Shown: positions 17,327 through 26,326 of the stretch, in pieces
Layout: the number at the start of each line of letters is the position of its first letter
How positions within the stretch are numbered: position 1 is the stretch's first letter
Origin: Paenibacillus selenitireducens
GTDB taxonomy: Bacteria > Bacillota > Bacilli > Paenibacillales > Paenibacillaceae
Assembly (NCBI RefSeq): GCF_002021565.1
Contig: NZ_MSZX01000005.1
Span: forward strand, 434,027-498,026
Direction of reading: 5' to 3'
DNA length: 64,000 bases
Translations under genes and position numbers: made by a program
Notes under the pieces: generated by a model
What the model was told of the DNA's origin: nothing
Database searches by the model: none
What the model saw: the letters and a program-made list of their open reading frames with translations, nothing else

Positions 17327-17577
17327 TGTCCAGTGTTGAATCAAGCGAAAGTGCACGAAATTCAATCTAATTGAAAATCATCCTTCTCAACTTATGTCGT
17401 CGACCTTCACATTTTGTTGTTGCCCTTCGCCATAAATCACTTAAATAAAACCTCCCATAAGAGCTTTGAATTCTAGTTTTTTCTCTTATGGAAGGATATA
17501 ATCTCGATGAACTATATTCTAACGTCTCTCATTCACGTGTGATCATGATTATGGCAAGCCTGGTACGATGATGACAC

Positions 17578-18390
17578 TTAATTTTTGAACAGAATTTCGC
17601 CCACCTGTGTGGAAATGTTGAGCGTTGCACTTTCGGATTGAGCCTTACCAACATATCCATGGAGTTCTTTGGAAACAAACTTTGTGGTATTTGTTGCTTT
17701 TTCAAGAGTAACCTGATTATCGATAGTTCCTATTTTTGTTGATAGATTTACATATAGAGGTGCTGGTTGATCAGGTAGAGCGAATTCGACGCTACCAACG
17801 TTAGTAGATATTTTACTGCTTTCCATACCAATTACATCCGTTACAGTAATGTCGCCGGCACTGCTGCTCACATTTAAGTGTTGGACCGACAATTCTGACT
17901 CAACGGATATGTTGCCAATTTTATTATCTATCTTAAGGGATTTGAATTCTTTATACGGAAGACGAATCGTTAAAGAGGGCAATGGCCCCGTATTTATGAT
18001 CTTTTGTTTATTTTCAAGTATAATCTGTAATGTTCCATCTTGGATCGATGTAGTCACGTTGGTATCCATTCCTTGTGAATTGCCCTTGGATAATTCCAAT
18101 TCTGCTTGATTGATTTGTTTGTCGCCTATGACTGTAACTATAGCAGCGTTACTCTGAATTTTTAGGGAATGAATGTTAGTTACATCTATTTGAGAAATAT
18201 CCCCTTTTACTGCATTCGAGACATTTCTAATCTCCGATGTTTCTGAATTTACATTTGTGTTTGTCGATATAGAAGAGTTTTGCTGGAACAAACTTGGTGT
18301 ACTAGTGACGGAGGATTCTTTCGTACATCCGGCGAGACCGATACTGGCAGCGGCCAGGAGAATCATAGCTAACTTCATATTGCTGTTCAA
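17578..18390 (-). CDS. DUF4097-type beta-helical lipoprotein
   Basis: 270-residue lipoprotein with lipobox GLAGC (Cys near residue 22), a Ser/Thr/Asn-rich linker, and a long run of short beta strands in which GDITV, GNISV, GSVEF and GEILF recur at regular spacing. This is the hallmark of the DUF4097 family of right-handed beta-solenoid putative adhesins, often found next to envelope-stress kinases and transporters. The start is TTG 18390, because AGGAAG lies 8 bases upstream; an ATG four codons later is a fallback. Upstream on the same strand are only remnants of an ABC transporter and a histidine kinase, which it may once have followed in an operon. Confidence 0.7.
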   Translation of the reverse strand: MNSNMKLAMILLAAASIGLAGCTKESSVTSTPSLFQQNSSISTNTNVNSETSEIRNVSNAVKGDISQIDVTNIHSLKIQSNAAIVTVIGDKQINQAELELSKGNSQGMDTNVTTSIQDGTLQIILENKQKIINTGPLPSLTIRLPYKEFKSLKIDNKIGNISVESELSVQHLNVSSSAGDITVTDVIGMESSKISTNVGSVEFALPDQPAPLYVNLSTKIGTIDNQVTLEKATNTTKFVSKELHGYVGKAQSESATLNISTQVGEILFKN

Positions 18391-18489
18391 ACGTTTATCT
18401 TCCTTTCTTCTGCATTAGATGTGTTGACTAACCAGTTATTGGGAATAATCATTGGAATCGCGTAAAAATATCAAATATACTCTACCAAG

Positions 18490-18664
18490 TTAACGAATAT
18501 CGATTTGATCAATTTTTCGAATCGCGATGTATCCAACCGCTATCCCAATCGTGGCTAGCAGAATCGTAGATTTCGCCTTTCTTCATATTCATATTGACAT
18601 TCGAGACGACTTCCTGCCCTTGAAAAGCCTTGGTCAATCGAATCGTTCGTACTATATGCTCCAT
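18490..18664 (-). pseudogene. ABC transporter remnant: ATPase N-terminus joined to permease C-terminus
   Basis: From ATG 18664 (GAGAGGAG upstream) the frame reads MEHIVRTIRLTKAFQGQEVV and on to KKGEIY, the start of an ABC ATPase just before its Walker A. At about 18574 this stops matching, and a second frame reads STILLATIGIAVGYIAIRKI then DQIDIR and a stop at 18490, the last membrane helix of an ABC-2 permease. A single internal deletion thus removed most of an ATPase-permease pair. Confidence 0.65.
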
Positions 18665-18814
18665 ACTCTTTTCTCCTCTCGCTCTCTCATAACTATATCT
18701 TACAGGACGTAATCTTCTTTTTTCTTACTTTACTCTTACGATTTTCTTAAGCTGACTCTATGTGCGATGATGCTCATGAAAAACTTTTTCAATTGAACGG
18801 TAAACACCGTTAAC

Positions 18815-19160
18815 TCATAAGGCTTGCTGTCCCCGGCCCCATATATCCACATAGATAGAAGATTCATCTTCCCGGAGCGTCAAACCGAGCTGCTTGCCGT
18901 GATTGCCATATTGAATGCTGTTCGAGATCAGATTGTTCAGCACGAATCGTCGTGCCGCAAGGTTCATTCATGAGAATTCGGGTCATCGGCATATTTTGAT
19001 CCCCGGACTCCAGCTTAGCCAAATCGAAGAAATCATGAATGATCACCAACATCTCTCGGGTTTTGATATACACTTTGCCCAGCAGACGTTCGCGCTCCTC
19101 TGCATGTATCGCCGGAACGAGATGAAGCATCTCAATATAACCCAGTATATTGTCATACAC
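18815..19160 (-). pseudogene. Sensor histidine kinase remnant
   Basis: One frame reads ILGYIEMLHLVPAIHAEERE through IIHDFFDLAKLESGD, the dimerisation helices of a HisKA domain just after the phosphorylated His. Near 18962 the frame changes and reads FVLNNLISNSIQYGNHGKQL then VDIWGRGQQAL, the N and G1 boxes of the ATPase domain. The start, the His box and much of the middle are missing, so it is dead. It lies upstream of the ABC remnant in the kinase-ATPase-permease order of the intact system at 19925-23928. Confidence 0.65.
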
Positions 19161-19440
19161 CATATACACAATATTTATGTAATAGAAAAATAAGTTGTAT
19201 TTCTAAGCCTTTGTCTCGAGTATTTCTATCTCTGCCATTCGTAATATTTTCATTTAACATGATTTGTTCGTTCCAACGCTTTGCAATATCGCCTCCTGGA
19301 ATATTTAGTCTTAAAAATTAAAAAAACAGCGATGATTGCCGCTGTTCAAAAACATATGTGTTCTTTGCTCAAGTAACGACCCACGAAGCTGATTTTAGCC
19401 TCTCTCAGACCACGAGCCAATTTTTGAAGATCGTTCAAAC

Positions 19441-19504
19441 TATCCTGCCCGTTAGTTTAACTCTGATAATAAGTTAGCATCATCTTTTATGAGATAGTTA
19501 CCTC
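19441..19504 (+). repeat. Dispersed 65-bp repeat, copy B
   Basis: Differs from copy A (17260-17326) at only a few positions. It is followed directly by GTTCTTGTCACCCGA, whose reverse complement (with one change) is present near copy A and beside the integrase remnant at 62171. Confidence 0.8.
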
Positions 19505-19587
19505 GTTCTTGTCACCCGACATTGCTTTCTTTTATAGTTACCTTACACAATCCATATCTCCCACTAAAAAACTTCAAGTCTATGATA

Positions 19588-19791
19588 TTAATCCAGATTT
19601 TTCTTTTGATTGATAAAATAAAACGGACACTCATATTGGTGTCCGTTCTTAGATGCTAGTTTAATGACCATATCAGCTAGTTCAGATTTAGTAAGTTTCA
19701 TGTACCTTCTTTTCAATCTATCTAAATCACGATCTACCTTTATATTTTTAAATATTACAAGAGCATCGTTTGAAATATCAGTTGAAGTCAT
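19588..19791 (-). CDS. Small hypothetical protein
   Basis: 67 codons from ATG 19791, reading KVDRDLDRLKRRYMKLTKSE then LADMVIKLASKNGHQYECPF. The charged amphipathic helices look like real coding sequence, yet no family is recognised and no clear ribosome site precedes the ATG. It may be the tail of a longer gene: a 34-codon open stretch in another frame lies directly upstream and its stop overlaps this start. It sits in a decayed region. Confidence 0.35.
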   Translation of the reverse strand: MTSTDISNDALVIFKNIKVDRDLDRLKRRYMKLTKSELADMVIKLASKNGHQYECPFYFINQKKNLD

Positions 19792-19924
19792 TTTCTTTGA
19801 ATAGGTTTGTTTTTGGCTCTTATGAAATTTATTTCCTTTCGCTCTTCATAAATCGGTTTAAGCCAATCCTTTTCCAGAGGGGGAAATTCATTTCCTTATT
19901 TTGTCAAAATGATGAAACCTAAAC

Positions 19925-20683
19925 TTAAGCATCTCGTTTACGGTAAAATACAATAGCTACTGTAATAAAGATCAGTGTCCATAACATTGAAATACCTGTC
20001 CCTTGCATTGGTGTAAGGACATTTATTTCATCAGAGGAAGGCGGCATATACATATAATATCCTGCCGTATCCGGAAAATAATTTTTAATACTAGGTAGAA
20101 AATCTCTCGACAATGGACTGACAATGAAATAATAACTAAGCAGTACCACTATAGCAGGAGTGGTTCGTCTTAATAAAGCACCTATAGCTGCACTGAGAAG
20201 TGTGGTTAATGTTAGATAGCCTGTTGCACCTACTAATGTTTTTATCATTGTGTCTATTTCAATCACTACTGCTGTGTCTCTCATCCTAATAAAAGCATAT
20301 AGTACACCTGATGCAGCAATAATAAACGCCGCGGGAATGGTTATGATTGCCAATGCCAAATACTTCGTGGATAGTTGAAGTCCACGCCAAGGTACCGTAG
20401 TTAATGTCGTTCGAATCTGTCCACCGGTATACTCCGAACAAGTAGCTAAGATCCCAAGAATAATGAACCCTGCTTGAAGATATCCCATAGAAGCAAGCCC
20501 TATTTTCAGTATACTTTGTGTCCCTGCTGCCCCTTGTAGACCAGCCGAAGTAAAAGCTGCGGCTAAAAGTAAATTAAGAATGAATGTAACTATAAGAGTG
20601 AGCCATGTCAATGGTAATGTAACTAATTTATCCAGTTCAGCACGAAGGATTTGTGTTATCTTTCTACTAGAAGGGACACTCAT
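19925..20683 (-). CDS. ABC-2 type exporter permease (second of pair)
   Basis: 252 residues with six membrane helices (first about 16-40, last about 228-248) and the conserved YTGGQIRTTLTTVPWR loop near residues 85-100, which is typical of ABC-2 permeases with a break after the second helix. It overlaps the preceding permease gene by 4 bases (ATGA). With its partner permease and the ATPase it would form an exporter or an immunity-type transporter for peptides or other amphipathic compounds. The adjacent kinase-regulator pair suggests that the substrate or envelope stress induces it. Confidence 0.85.
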   Translation of the reverse strand: MSVPSSRKITQILRAELDKLVTLPLTWLTLIVTFILNLLLAAAFTSAGLQGAAGTQSILKIGLASMGYLQAGFIILGILATCSEYTGGQIRTTLTTVPWRGLQLSTKYLALAIITIPAAFIIAASGVLYAFIRMRDTAVVIEIDTMIKTLVGATGYLTLTTLLSAAIGALLRRTTPAIVVLLSYYFIVSPLSRDFLPSIKNYFPDTAGYYMYMPPSSDEINVLTPMQGTGISMLWTLIFITVAIVFYRKRDA

Positions 20684-21429
20684 GATGCAACGTCCCTCCT
20701 ATGGAATACAATAGCTGCAGCAATGAAAAGAACGACTACCCAGGCAAACATGACTAAGCCGCCTGTGAACGGGGTGAGAAATCTATCGCTCGTAAACATA
20801 AACATTTCAGCGCCAGCCCGATCCGGTAAGTATAACGCTAACTTTGTAACCTTAGAAAGCAGGAAACTGAATGATACAACGGATGTATTTATGATGAGCA
20901 CAGCAAGCGGAATAATGCCATTCTTAGTTAGAACAGTAATCCCAAATGCTAAAAGAGCAGTGAATGTCCAGTACAAAACTGCACCGATCAGTTTTAACCA
21001 ATCAAATGCAGGGGTATATTCACCAAGAACAAGATGCGTGGCTGACAAAGTTGTGATAATAGCAACAACACTAAGCAGTATGCTGATCACTGTCACAGCG
21101 CCTGCTTTTGCCAGCAAAAAATGAAGCCGGGATGAAACAACCGTTAAACTTGTTGTAATCTGTTGTCCTCCACCAGATTCACTGCTCTCTGCCAAATACT
21201 CGCTGCTGACAGCAAGTACACCAAGTATAATGACACCTTGCACGCCAAGAGCTAATCCAATATAGCCAACTTCCGGTAGCCGTGTGCTAACTCCAGCTAT
21301 AATCTCCTCTTTTTGTGCTATACTGTCCATGGAAGCAATGAACACTGGGGCAAATGCTCCAATAAGAAAGGCAAGCCAAATGCCCGGCAGGGAGAACAAT
21401 TTAGATAGTTCCGCGTTGAATGCTCTCAT
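20680..21429 (-). CDS. ABC-2 type exporter permease (first of pair)
   Basis: 249 residues, six predicted helices. It starts MRAFNAELSKLFSLPGIW, a typical amphipathic N-terminus of ABC-2 permeases, and has the counterpart loop SSEYLAESSESGGGQQITTS near residue 73-92. It overlaps both the ATPase gene (by 4 bases) and the second permease gene (by 4 bases), so the three are translated as one unit. It pairs with the 19925-20683 permease as a heterodimer. The arrangement resembles the peptide-immunity and NatAB-like groups; the transported compound is not known. Confidence 0.85.
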   Translation of the reverse strand: MRAFNAELSKLFSLPGIWLAFLIGAFAPVFIASMDSIAQKEEIIAGVSTRLPEVGYIGLALGVQGVIILGVLAVSSEYLAESSESGGGQQITTSLTVVSSRLHFLLAKAGAVTVISILLSVVAIITTLSATHLVLGEYTPAFDWLKLIGAVLYWTFTALLAFGITVLTKNGIIPLAVLIINTSVVSFSFLLSKVTKLALYLPDRAGAEMFMFTSDRFLTPFTGGLVMFAWVVVLFIAAAIVFHRRDVAS

Positions 21430-22139
21430 ACAACATCACCTGTATGTTCAGATGTCAGGGCAAAAAAGGCGTCCTCCAGTGTGTGATGGTTACCTGTTAC
21501 TTCTTCCAATGTTCCATCTGCAACGATTTTTCCATGCTTAATAATCACCACATCATCAACAGTCTCTGCAAGCTCACCCATTAGATGACTGGATAGTAAC
21601 ACCGTGTTTCCAGACTGAGCACGTTCACGTAAAAATGTCCGAATCCACCGAATTCCTTCTGGGTCGAGCCCGTTTACGGGTTCATCTAAAACCAATATTT
21701 TTGGATCACCAAGTAGTGCAGCTGCTATTCCAAGTCTTCTCCCCATACCAAGGGAATAATTCCCGACTCTTTTCCCAGCTGCATTAGTAAGACCTACTAT
21801 TTCCAGAACTTCCTCGACACGTGAGCGAGACAATCCTGCGGCACGAGCAATCCAACGCAAGTGTGCCCGTCCTGTTCGCATACGATGAGCACCAAATCCA
21901 TCAAGCGCGGCACCTACTGTTGCTAGAGGATTATGTAATTCTGCGAATGGCTTACCATTAATTAGTGCACTCCCTGAGGTGGCACGATCTAATCCTAGCA
22001 GGATGCGCAATGTAGAACTTTTTCCTGCCCCATTTGGACCTAAAAAACCAGTTACTCTACCTGGTCTAGCTTTAAAACTGATACCTGATAAGATCTCTTG
22101 ATTTCCGCGATGTTTAACTAAGTTATTAATTGTTAGCAA
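21426..22139 (-). CDS. ABC exporter ATP-binding protein
   Basis: 237-residue ATPase with Walker A GPNGAGKS (about 34-41), a signature NYSLGMGRRLGIAAALL (an LSGGQ variant), Walker B ILVLDEPVNGLDPEG and an H-loop LLSSHLMGEL. It energises the two permeases encoded downstream. The start is TTG 22139: AAAGGGA lies 9 bases upstream and the protein then begins MLTINNLVKHRG as family members do; longer in-frame starts (up to 22184) would place the ribosome site inside the gene. The intact copy stands next to remnants of a second, similar system at 18490-19160. Confidence 0.88.
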   Translation of the reverse strand: MLTINNLVKHRGNQEILSGISFKARPGRVTGFLGPNGAGKSSTLRILLGLDRATSGSALINGKPFAELHNPLATVGAALDGFGAHRMRTGRAHLRWIARAAGLSRSRVEEVLEIVGLTNAAGKRVGNYSLGMGRRLGIAAALLGDPKILVLDEPVNGLDPEGIRWIRTFLRERAQSGNTVLLSSHLMGELAETVDDVVIIKHGKIVADGTLEEVTGNHHTLEDAFFALTSEHTGDVV

Positions 22140-22231
22140 CCATAACACTCCCTTTCTGTTATGGTTCCAATTATAAAGAAGCAAAGTTACATCTCGGTTA
22201 TCATGCTGTTTACTTCTGGGTTAACTTTAGG

Positions 22232-23254
22232 TTAAGCTCTACCAATAGCTACTCTTGTGCCATTATCATTTGATGTAAAGTCAGCTTTCAGCTTCATTTT
22301 TTTCAACATATAATTACAAGTCGATAAACCAATCCCCGCCCCACGCTCATAGGAAGAGTTATCCATACCTGGACCTCTGTCTGCAACAATGATTTGTTCT
22401 TTTTCTACATCAACCACAATATTTACATATTTCCCCTCTGCTGCATGGCGAAGAATATTCTGAAATAAATTATCCAGAACCCGTGTCATCCATTTAGGAT
22501 CTGCTTCCCAATAAAAAGTCTCCTCTGCCGGTAAATCAACATCGAGCTGGATTTCTTTTTCTTCAAATACAGGATACCACGCAGCAACAGATGCTCTTAC
22601 TAAACGTCCAATATCTGTTGAAGTGGGTCGAAAAGGATGTTTCCCTGATGTAAGCAATGTGTAGGACAGTAAATCATCCATTAGATCTCCGACTCTTGTA
22701 ATCGTATGGTTCATCTCTGTTAATGAGTTTTGTCCTTCTAAACTTACTGATTCTTTATTTAATCTGGTTACATGTCCTCTCAATATGGTAAGTGGCGTTC
22801 GTAAATCGTGAGATAAATTCGCAATGAGCCGATGTCGTAACAATTCTTCTTCATATTCCCGCTTGCGACTGTCTTCAAGCTGCTGGATCATCCAATTAAA
22901 AGAACTTCCCAACTGGTCTATTTCATCCATACGATCACTTTGGACAGAAATTGGTTTAGGAAAGGAGTTATGATTAGCTGAAAATGACATAACTTCCTGT
23001 AAGCCGGTGAGACGTTTACGAAGTCTCAAGAAGAACAGCCAAGACATTACAACAAATGCGACAATAATAAAACCAAATAAAAGTAGTGTAACGTAAAATA
23101 GATTTAACGTATTCAGATCTTCTCTATTGATAGAATCCCCATTGTTAGAAAACCCAAAGAACGCGGAGATGAAAATAAGCAAAATTGGAGGAAAAAAGAT
23201 AAATAGAAAATGTCCTTTTAGAAAACGACGAAATAATGATCTATTCTGTTTCAT
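22232..23254 (-). CDS. Two-component sensor histidine kinase
   Basis: 340 residues. Two membrane helices (about 14-36 and 52-76) enclose a very short external loop, the intramembrane-sensing layout used for cell-envelope stress. A HAMP-like linker, the HisKA box HDLRTPL (H149) and the ATPase domain with NLFQNILRHA (N box), DRGPGM and GAGIGLS follow. Its start overlaps the regulator gene by 4 bases. It probably senses the substrate or state of the ABC exporter encoded next on the same strand and phosphorylates the regulator at 23251-23928. Confidence 0.9.
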   Translation of the reverse strand: MKQNRSLFRRFLKGHFLFIFFPPILLIFISAFFGFSNNGDSINREDLNTLNLFYVTLLLFGFIIVAFVVMSWLFFLRLRKRLTGLQEVMSFSANHNSFPKPISVQSDRMDEIDQLGSSFNWMIQQLEDSRKREYEEELLRHRLIANLSHDLRTPLTILRGHVTRLNKESVSLEGQNSLTEMNHTITRVGDLMDDLLSYTLLTSGKHPFRPTSTDIGRLVRASVAAWYPVFEEKEIQLDVDLPAEETFYWEADPKWMTRVLDNLFQNILRHAAEGKYVNIVVDVEKEQIIVADRGPGMDNSSYERGAGIGLSTCNYMLKKMKLKADFTSNDNGTRVAIGRA

Positions 23255-23928
23255 AGTATCACCCGATAGCCTATTCCCTTCAACGTTTCAATAATCTCTG
23301 GGGAATCCGGATGACGTTCCAACTTTTGACGCAAACGATGGATATGCACCATTATTGTTTTATCACCAGTGATATAAGTTTCTTGCCAAATTGCTTCATA
23401 AATTTGTTCTTTTGGTAAAACTTGATTAGGGTGGCGTAAGAAGTACATTAAAATTTGATGTTGTTTCCCTGTCAGTATAATTTCTTCTCCTGTGCGTTTG
23501 TCATACACCATTTGGATTTCTGGATCTACTTCAATATGATCACCTAATGAAATGCGTCCGGAATGTGTTCCGCCACTTCGACGGATTAATACTTCTAATC
23601 TTGCAACTAATTCATCCGTATGAAATGGTTTCGTTAAATAGTCATCAGCAAATTGTAAACCATCTACCTTATCATCTATCGATGTTCGAGCAGATAACAG
23701 CAAAATAGGAACAGCAGGTGCTGCCTTTTTTAATCGTTTCCCCACAGTAAATCCGTCTAAACCGGGTAACATGATATCCAAAATAACGATTTCATGCTGA
23801 TTTACTTCTTTTTCGGCTCCTTCACCAGAAAGCAGCCACTGAACTGAAAATCCTCGCTGTTCCAATTCTTCTTTTACCCAACTGCCTATTTTCTCATTAT
23901 CTTCAATATATAATACGTTTCTTTTCAA
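23251..23928 (-). CDS. OmpR/PhoB-family response regulator
   Basis: 225 residues. The receiver domain has the acidic pair ED (9-10), the phospho-acceptor D51 (VILDIMLPGLDG) and the switch Lys in LTKPF. The C-terminal winged helix (about 128-225) ends with TIMVHIHRLRQKLERHP and IGYRVIL. It has an overlapping stop-start with the kinase gene. It very probably drives transcription of the downstream ABC exporter genes (22139-19925), about 90 bases beyond the kinase stop. ATG 23928 has a GAGAGGGA ribosome site. Confidence 0.92.
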   Translation of the reverse strand: MKRNVLYIEDNEKIGSWVKEELEQRGFSVQWLLSGEGAEKEVNQHEIVILDIMLPGLDGFTVGKRLKKAAPAVPILLLSARTSIDDKVDGLQFADDYLTKPFHTDELVARLEVLIRRSGGTHSGRISLGDHIEVDPEIQMVYDKRTGEEIILTGKQHQILMYFLRHPNQVLPKEQIYEAIWQETYITGDKTIMVHIHRLRQKLERHPDSPEIIETLKGIGYRVIL

Positions 23929-24063
23929 GTAACATCCCTCTCTCTAAGTTGAGTTCACTATTAGACAGATTAACACAATCTAAGAAATGGTTTCCAGTTA
24001 AGATAATTTTATCGTTCGTTAATAGTGTTTCATAAAAAAGAGGCCCGTCTAATTGATTGGCTC

Positions 24064-24130
24064 TATCCTACTCGTTAGTTTAACTCCGATAATCAGTTTG
24101 CATCATCTTTTATGGGATAGCTACCTCATG
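24064..24130 (+). repeat. Dispersed 65-bp repeat, copy C
   Basis: More diverged copy of the repeat at 17260 and 19441, with the same CGTTAGTTTAACTC and GCATCATCTTTTATG blocks. The gap 23929-24247 holds nothing else recognised. Confidence 0.75.
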
Positions 24131-24247
24131 AGTTCAGAATTGATGAACTTGTAACTGGCTGCCGCAGCTATCATAATATTGCGTCAGAGAATTATAATGG
24201 AATTTTGTTGGCTTGTAGGGTAATCGTAGAGTAAGAAAAAAGCAAGG

Positions 24248-24281
24248 CAAAAAAACCGCTTAGCCATGCTGCTAAACGGTC
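24248..24281 (-). terminator. Terminator of the ECF sigma operon
   Basis: On the minus strand ACCGTTTAGC pairs with GCTAAGCGGT and is followed by TTTTTTT. It lies 8 bases beyond the last gene of the operon. Confidence 0.85.
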
Positions 24282-24288
24282 CATTATG

Positions 24289-24918
24289 CTACATCTGAAT
24301 CGACTCGATCATCTCCACTACAGCCTTCTGCCACGTGTCCTTCTCATCGGCTGGCGCGCTAAACTTAATCTCAAGAAATGCTCCGTCTAATTCCGCCCAA
24401 CCGACGAGACGGTACGTGTCACCCTTCTGGGATGGAATGATAACTTCATTAACCGCAATATGCTTCCCATGCACGAGCATCGTCTCGTCCTTCAACCACT
24501 CTAGCTTTTCACCTTCACCGTCTTGTTCGAGGATGCCTTTCATTTTCAATCGTCCCCTATCGATGTCAGCATCGGTCACCCTTTGCTCTGGATCATGCCA
24601 CATCTCGAGCTTAACTTTTTTATCGCTATCCGTATAGACGAGCTTCGCGTTCGATGTCTCTTTCGATTGTACTGCGAGCCCATCGGGGAGCTTCAGTGAC
24701 ATCAAATTCGAGAACACGTGGATGATTCCTTGCTCAGCAGCCTCATTGTTCGTATTGTTATTTTCTTTTTCTTCTTTCCCTTGTTCCTGTTGCTCATGCT
24801 GCACAATCAATGCGGCCTCTTTGCTCTCACCAGCATCCTTCTCATTGTTGCCTGGGAAACGACAAGCAGAAATGCTTGCGACTACCGTGATAAACAATAA
24901 CAACATCCATTTTCTCAT
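24289..24918 (-). CDS. Lipoprotein of unknown function, last gene of the ECF sigma operon
   Basis: 209 residues: signal with lipobox ASISAC (Cys 19), a long Glu/Gln/Asn linker (EEKENNNTNNEAAEQG, about 45-63), then a compact alpha-beta domain (KLPDGLAVQSKETSNAKLVY through DTWQKAVVEMIESIQM). The mature domain resembles small stress-type lipoproteins that carry a PsbP/DUF4367-like fold, but I cannot assign it firmly. It follows the solute-binding protein gene by 34 bases and precedes the operon terminator, so it is made together with the transporter-like proteins and the sigma factor. Confidence 0.65.
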   Translation of the reverse strand: MRKWMLLLFITVVASISACRFPGNNEKDAGESKEAALIVQHEQQEQGKEEKENNNTNNEAAEQGIIHVFSNLMSLKLPDGLAVQSKETSNAKLVYTDSDKKVKLEMWHDPEQRVTDADIDRGRLKMKGILEQDGEGEKLEWLKDETMLVHGKHIAVNEVIIPSQKGDTYRLVGWAELDGAFLEIKFSAPADEKDTWQKAVVEMIESIQM

Positions 24919-24952
24919 CTTGTTTCCTTCCTTATCTCTTCGAATTTACCAT

Positions 24953-26275
24953 CTACTCATTTAAATACGTCGTCACACGGTTCGCGACCAAATCCGCAAC
25001 CGCTTGCGCTGATTTCTGACCGCTAAAGTAAGCCTTCGCTTCTTCTTCGATGATGGTCTGAATCTTTGAATTATTCTGTTGCGGCGTGACGGCATGGTTC
25101 ACCATCTGCTTGATCATGTCGATGTCTTTCTTCTCAACCGGGATCGCGGAACCCATTGGCGACTCGATCGTGCCTTTGTCCTCAAGATCCTTGAACGTCT
25201 TCTCGTTTACCTTTTTATTGACAGAGAAGCCTTGCAGTCCAGGCATCGTCTGGATCTCCTCGGACAATAAGAACTTCATGAAATCCCACGCTTCCGCCTG
25301 TACTTTCGAATTTCGATTCATCCCTAAGTTCTTATGCATCACGAAGGTGCCTCCAACCTGTTGCCCCGCAGCGAGCGGCTTATGATAGATTCTCCCTTGC
25401 TCGTAGAACATCGCTGGCCCAACGAAATAATCTTCTGGGGATAAGATCAAGGAAGGTGCGAAGAAATAATCGCCCGCGTTCACTTCTCCATCCGTAACTA
25501 CCTTATCCGTATACATCGTCTTCACTTGTTCCATTAATCCAACGAATGCGTCGGCATCAAAGCTAACAGGGCGCTTCTCTTCATGGACAATGCGAGCATA
25601 ATTATCGACGAACAGATTGTTCAACATCTGCTCGGGCGGCGTATTCCCCATCGAATACGTATGCCCGCCGGATGCTGCCAGTCGTTTGCCCACCGTTGTG
25701 AACTCCCCCCATGTCCATGTGCTGTCATCGAATTTTACGCCGGATTGCTCAATGGCCATTGCATCACCCATAAGACTGTCTAAGAAGAACCGTAGAGGCA
25801 ACGAATAAAGACCTCCTCTCATCTTGGCCCCGTCCAAGATGTTCATCTCATACGAATTGGCATCAAAGTCAGGATCCTGCTTCATCAATTCGCTCAAGTT
25901 CACTAGTGCTTGCTTGTCTACGTATTTCCCAACCGGCAGACCGCTCACATCCAAGGCAATCAAATCGGCCCCTTTACCGGACAATAGCTCTGTATTGGTG
26001 GTATTCACATATTTCTCGAGATCACCTTCTTGATTGGATCCTTCCCCTTGGCTGAATTCCTTGATTTGAATATCCACATCAGGATGCTTCTCTTCATACA
26101 TCTTCTCTGCCTGGGAATACACAGGATCCGTCTGGAATACAGATAAGACAACGATTTTCTTCCCGTCTTGTCCCTGCTTCCTTTCTTGCTTCCCCCCACC
26201 AGCCTGTACGCCTGCGCATGCTGACAACATCATCGTTAAGGCAACGATTAAACCGAGTACACCACTTTTTTTCAT
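24953..26275 (-). CDS. Extracellular solute-binding lipoprotein (family 1) of the ECF sigma operon
   Basis: 440 residues: lipobox LSAC (Cys about 20), then a periplasmic-binding fold of the sugar-binding SBP family 1 (VVLSVFQTDPVYSQAEKMYE, GADLIALDVSGLPVGKYVD, AWDFMKFLLSEEIQTMPGLQ). It would capture a ligand outside the cell for the two permeases encoded upstream. The start is ATG 26275, with GGAGAGGAGAGG just upstream; a longer frame to 26302 would place this ribosome site inside the gene. It is unusual in being separated from the permeases by an HlyD-like adaptor gene. Confidence 0.85.
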   Translation of the reverse strand: MKKSGVLGLIVALTMMLSACAGVQAGGGKQERKQGQDGKKIVVLSVFQTDPVYSQAEKMYEEKHPDVDIQIKEFSQGEGSNQEGDLEKYVNTTNTELLSGKGADLIALDVSGLPVGKYVDKQALVNLSELMKQDPDFDANSYEMNILDGAKMRGGLYSLPLRFFLDSLMGDAMAIEQSGVKFDDSTWTWGEFTTVGKRLAASGGHTYSMGNTPPEQMLNNLFVDNYARIVHEEKRPVSFDADAFVGLMEQVKTMYTDKVVTDGEVNAGDYFFAPSLILSPEDYFVGPAMFYEQGRIYHKPLAAGQQVGGTFVMHKNLGMNRNSKVQAEAWDFMKFLLSEEIQTMPGLQGFSVNKKVNEKTFKDLEDKGTIESPMGSAIPVEKKDIDMIKQMVNHAVTPQQNNSKIQTIIEEEAKAYFSGQKSAQAVADLVANRVTTYLNE

Positions 26276-26326
26276 CCTTAACCTCTCCTCTCCAATCTCC
26301 ATGCGATCGATGCGGCCCAGGGCGCA

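Larger units (their letters stand above)
16285..17577. other. AT-rich decayed region after the toxin-immunity pair
   Basis: No intact gene is visible in 1.3 kb. It contains a short DUF421-like fragment (16622-16801), a small hairpin with T-run (17098-17119), the sequence TCGGATGACAAGAAC (17130-17144) that recurs near an integrase remnant at 62171, and dispersed repeat copy A (17260-17326). Regions behind polymorphic toxin genes often collect orphan tips and immunity remnants, but none could be recognised here. Confidence 0.5.

Noticed and set aside
17455-17491. Inverted repeat CCATAAGAG with CTCTTATGG as terminator of the DUF4097 lipoprotein gene
   Set aside because: The loop is about 19 bases, it lies some 90 bases beyond the stop and the T-run is interrupted.
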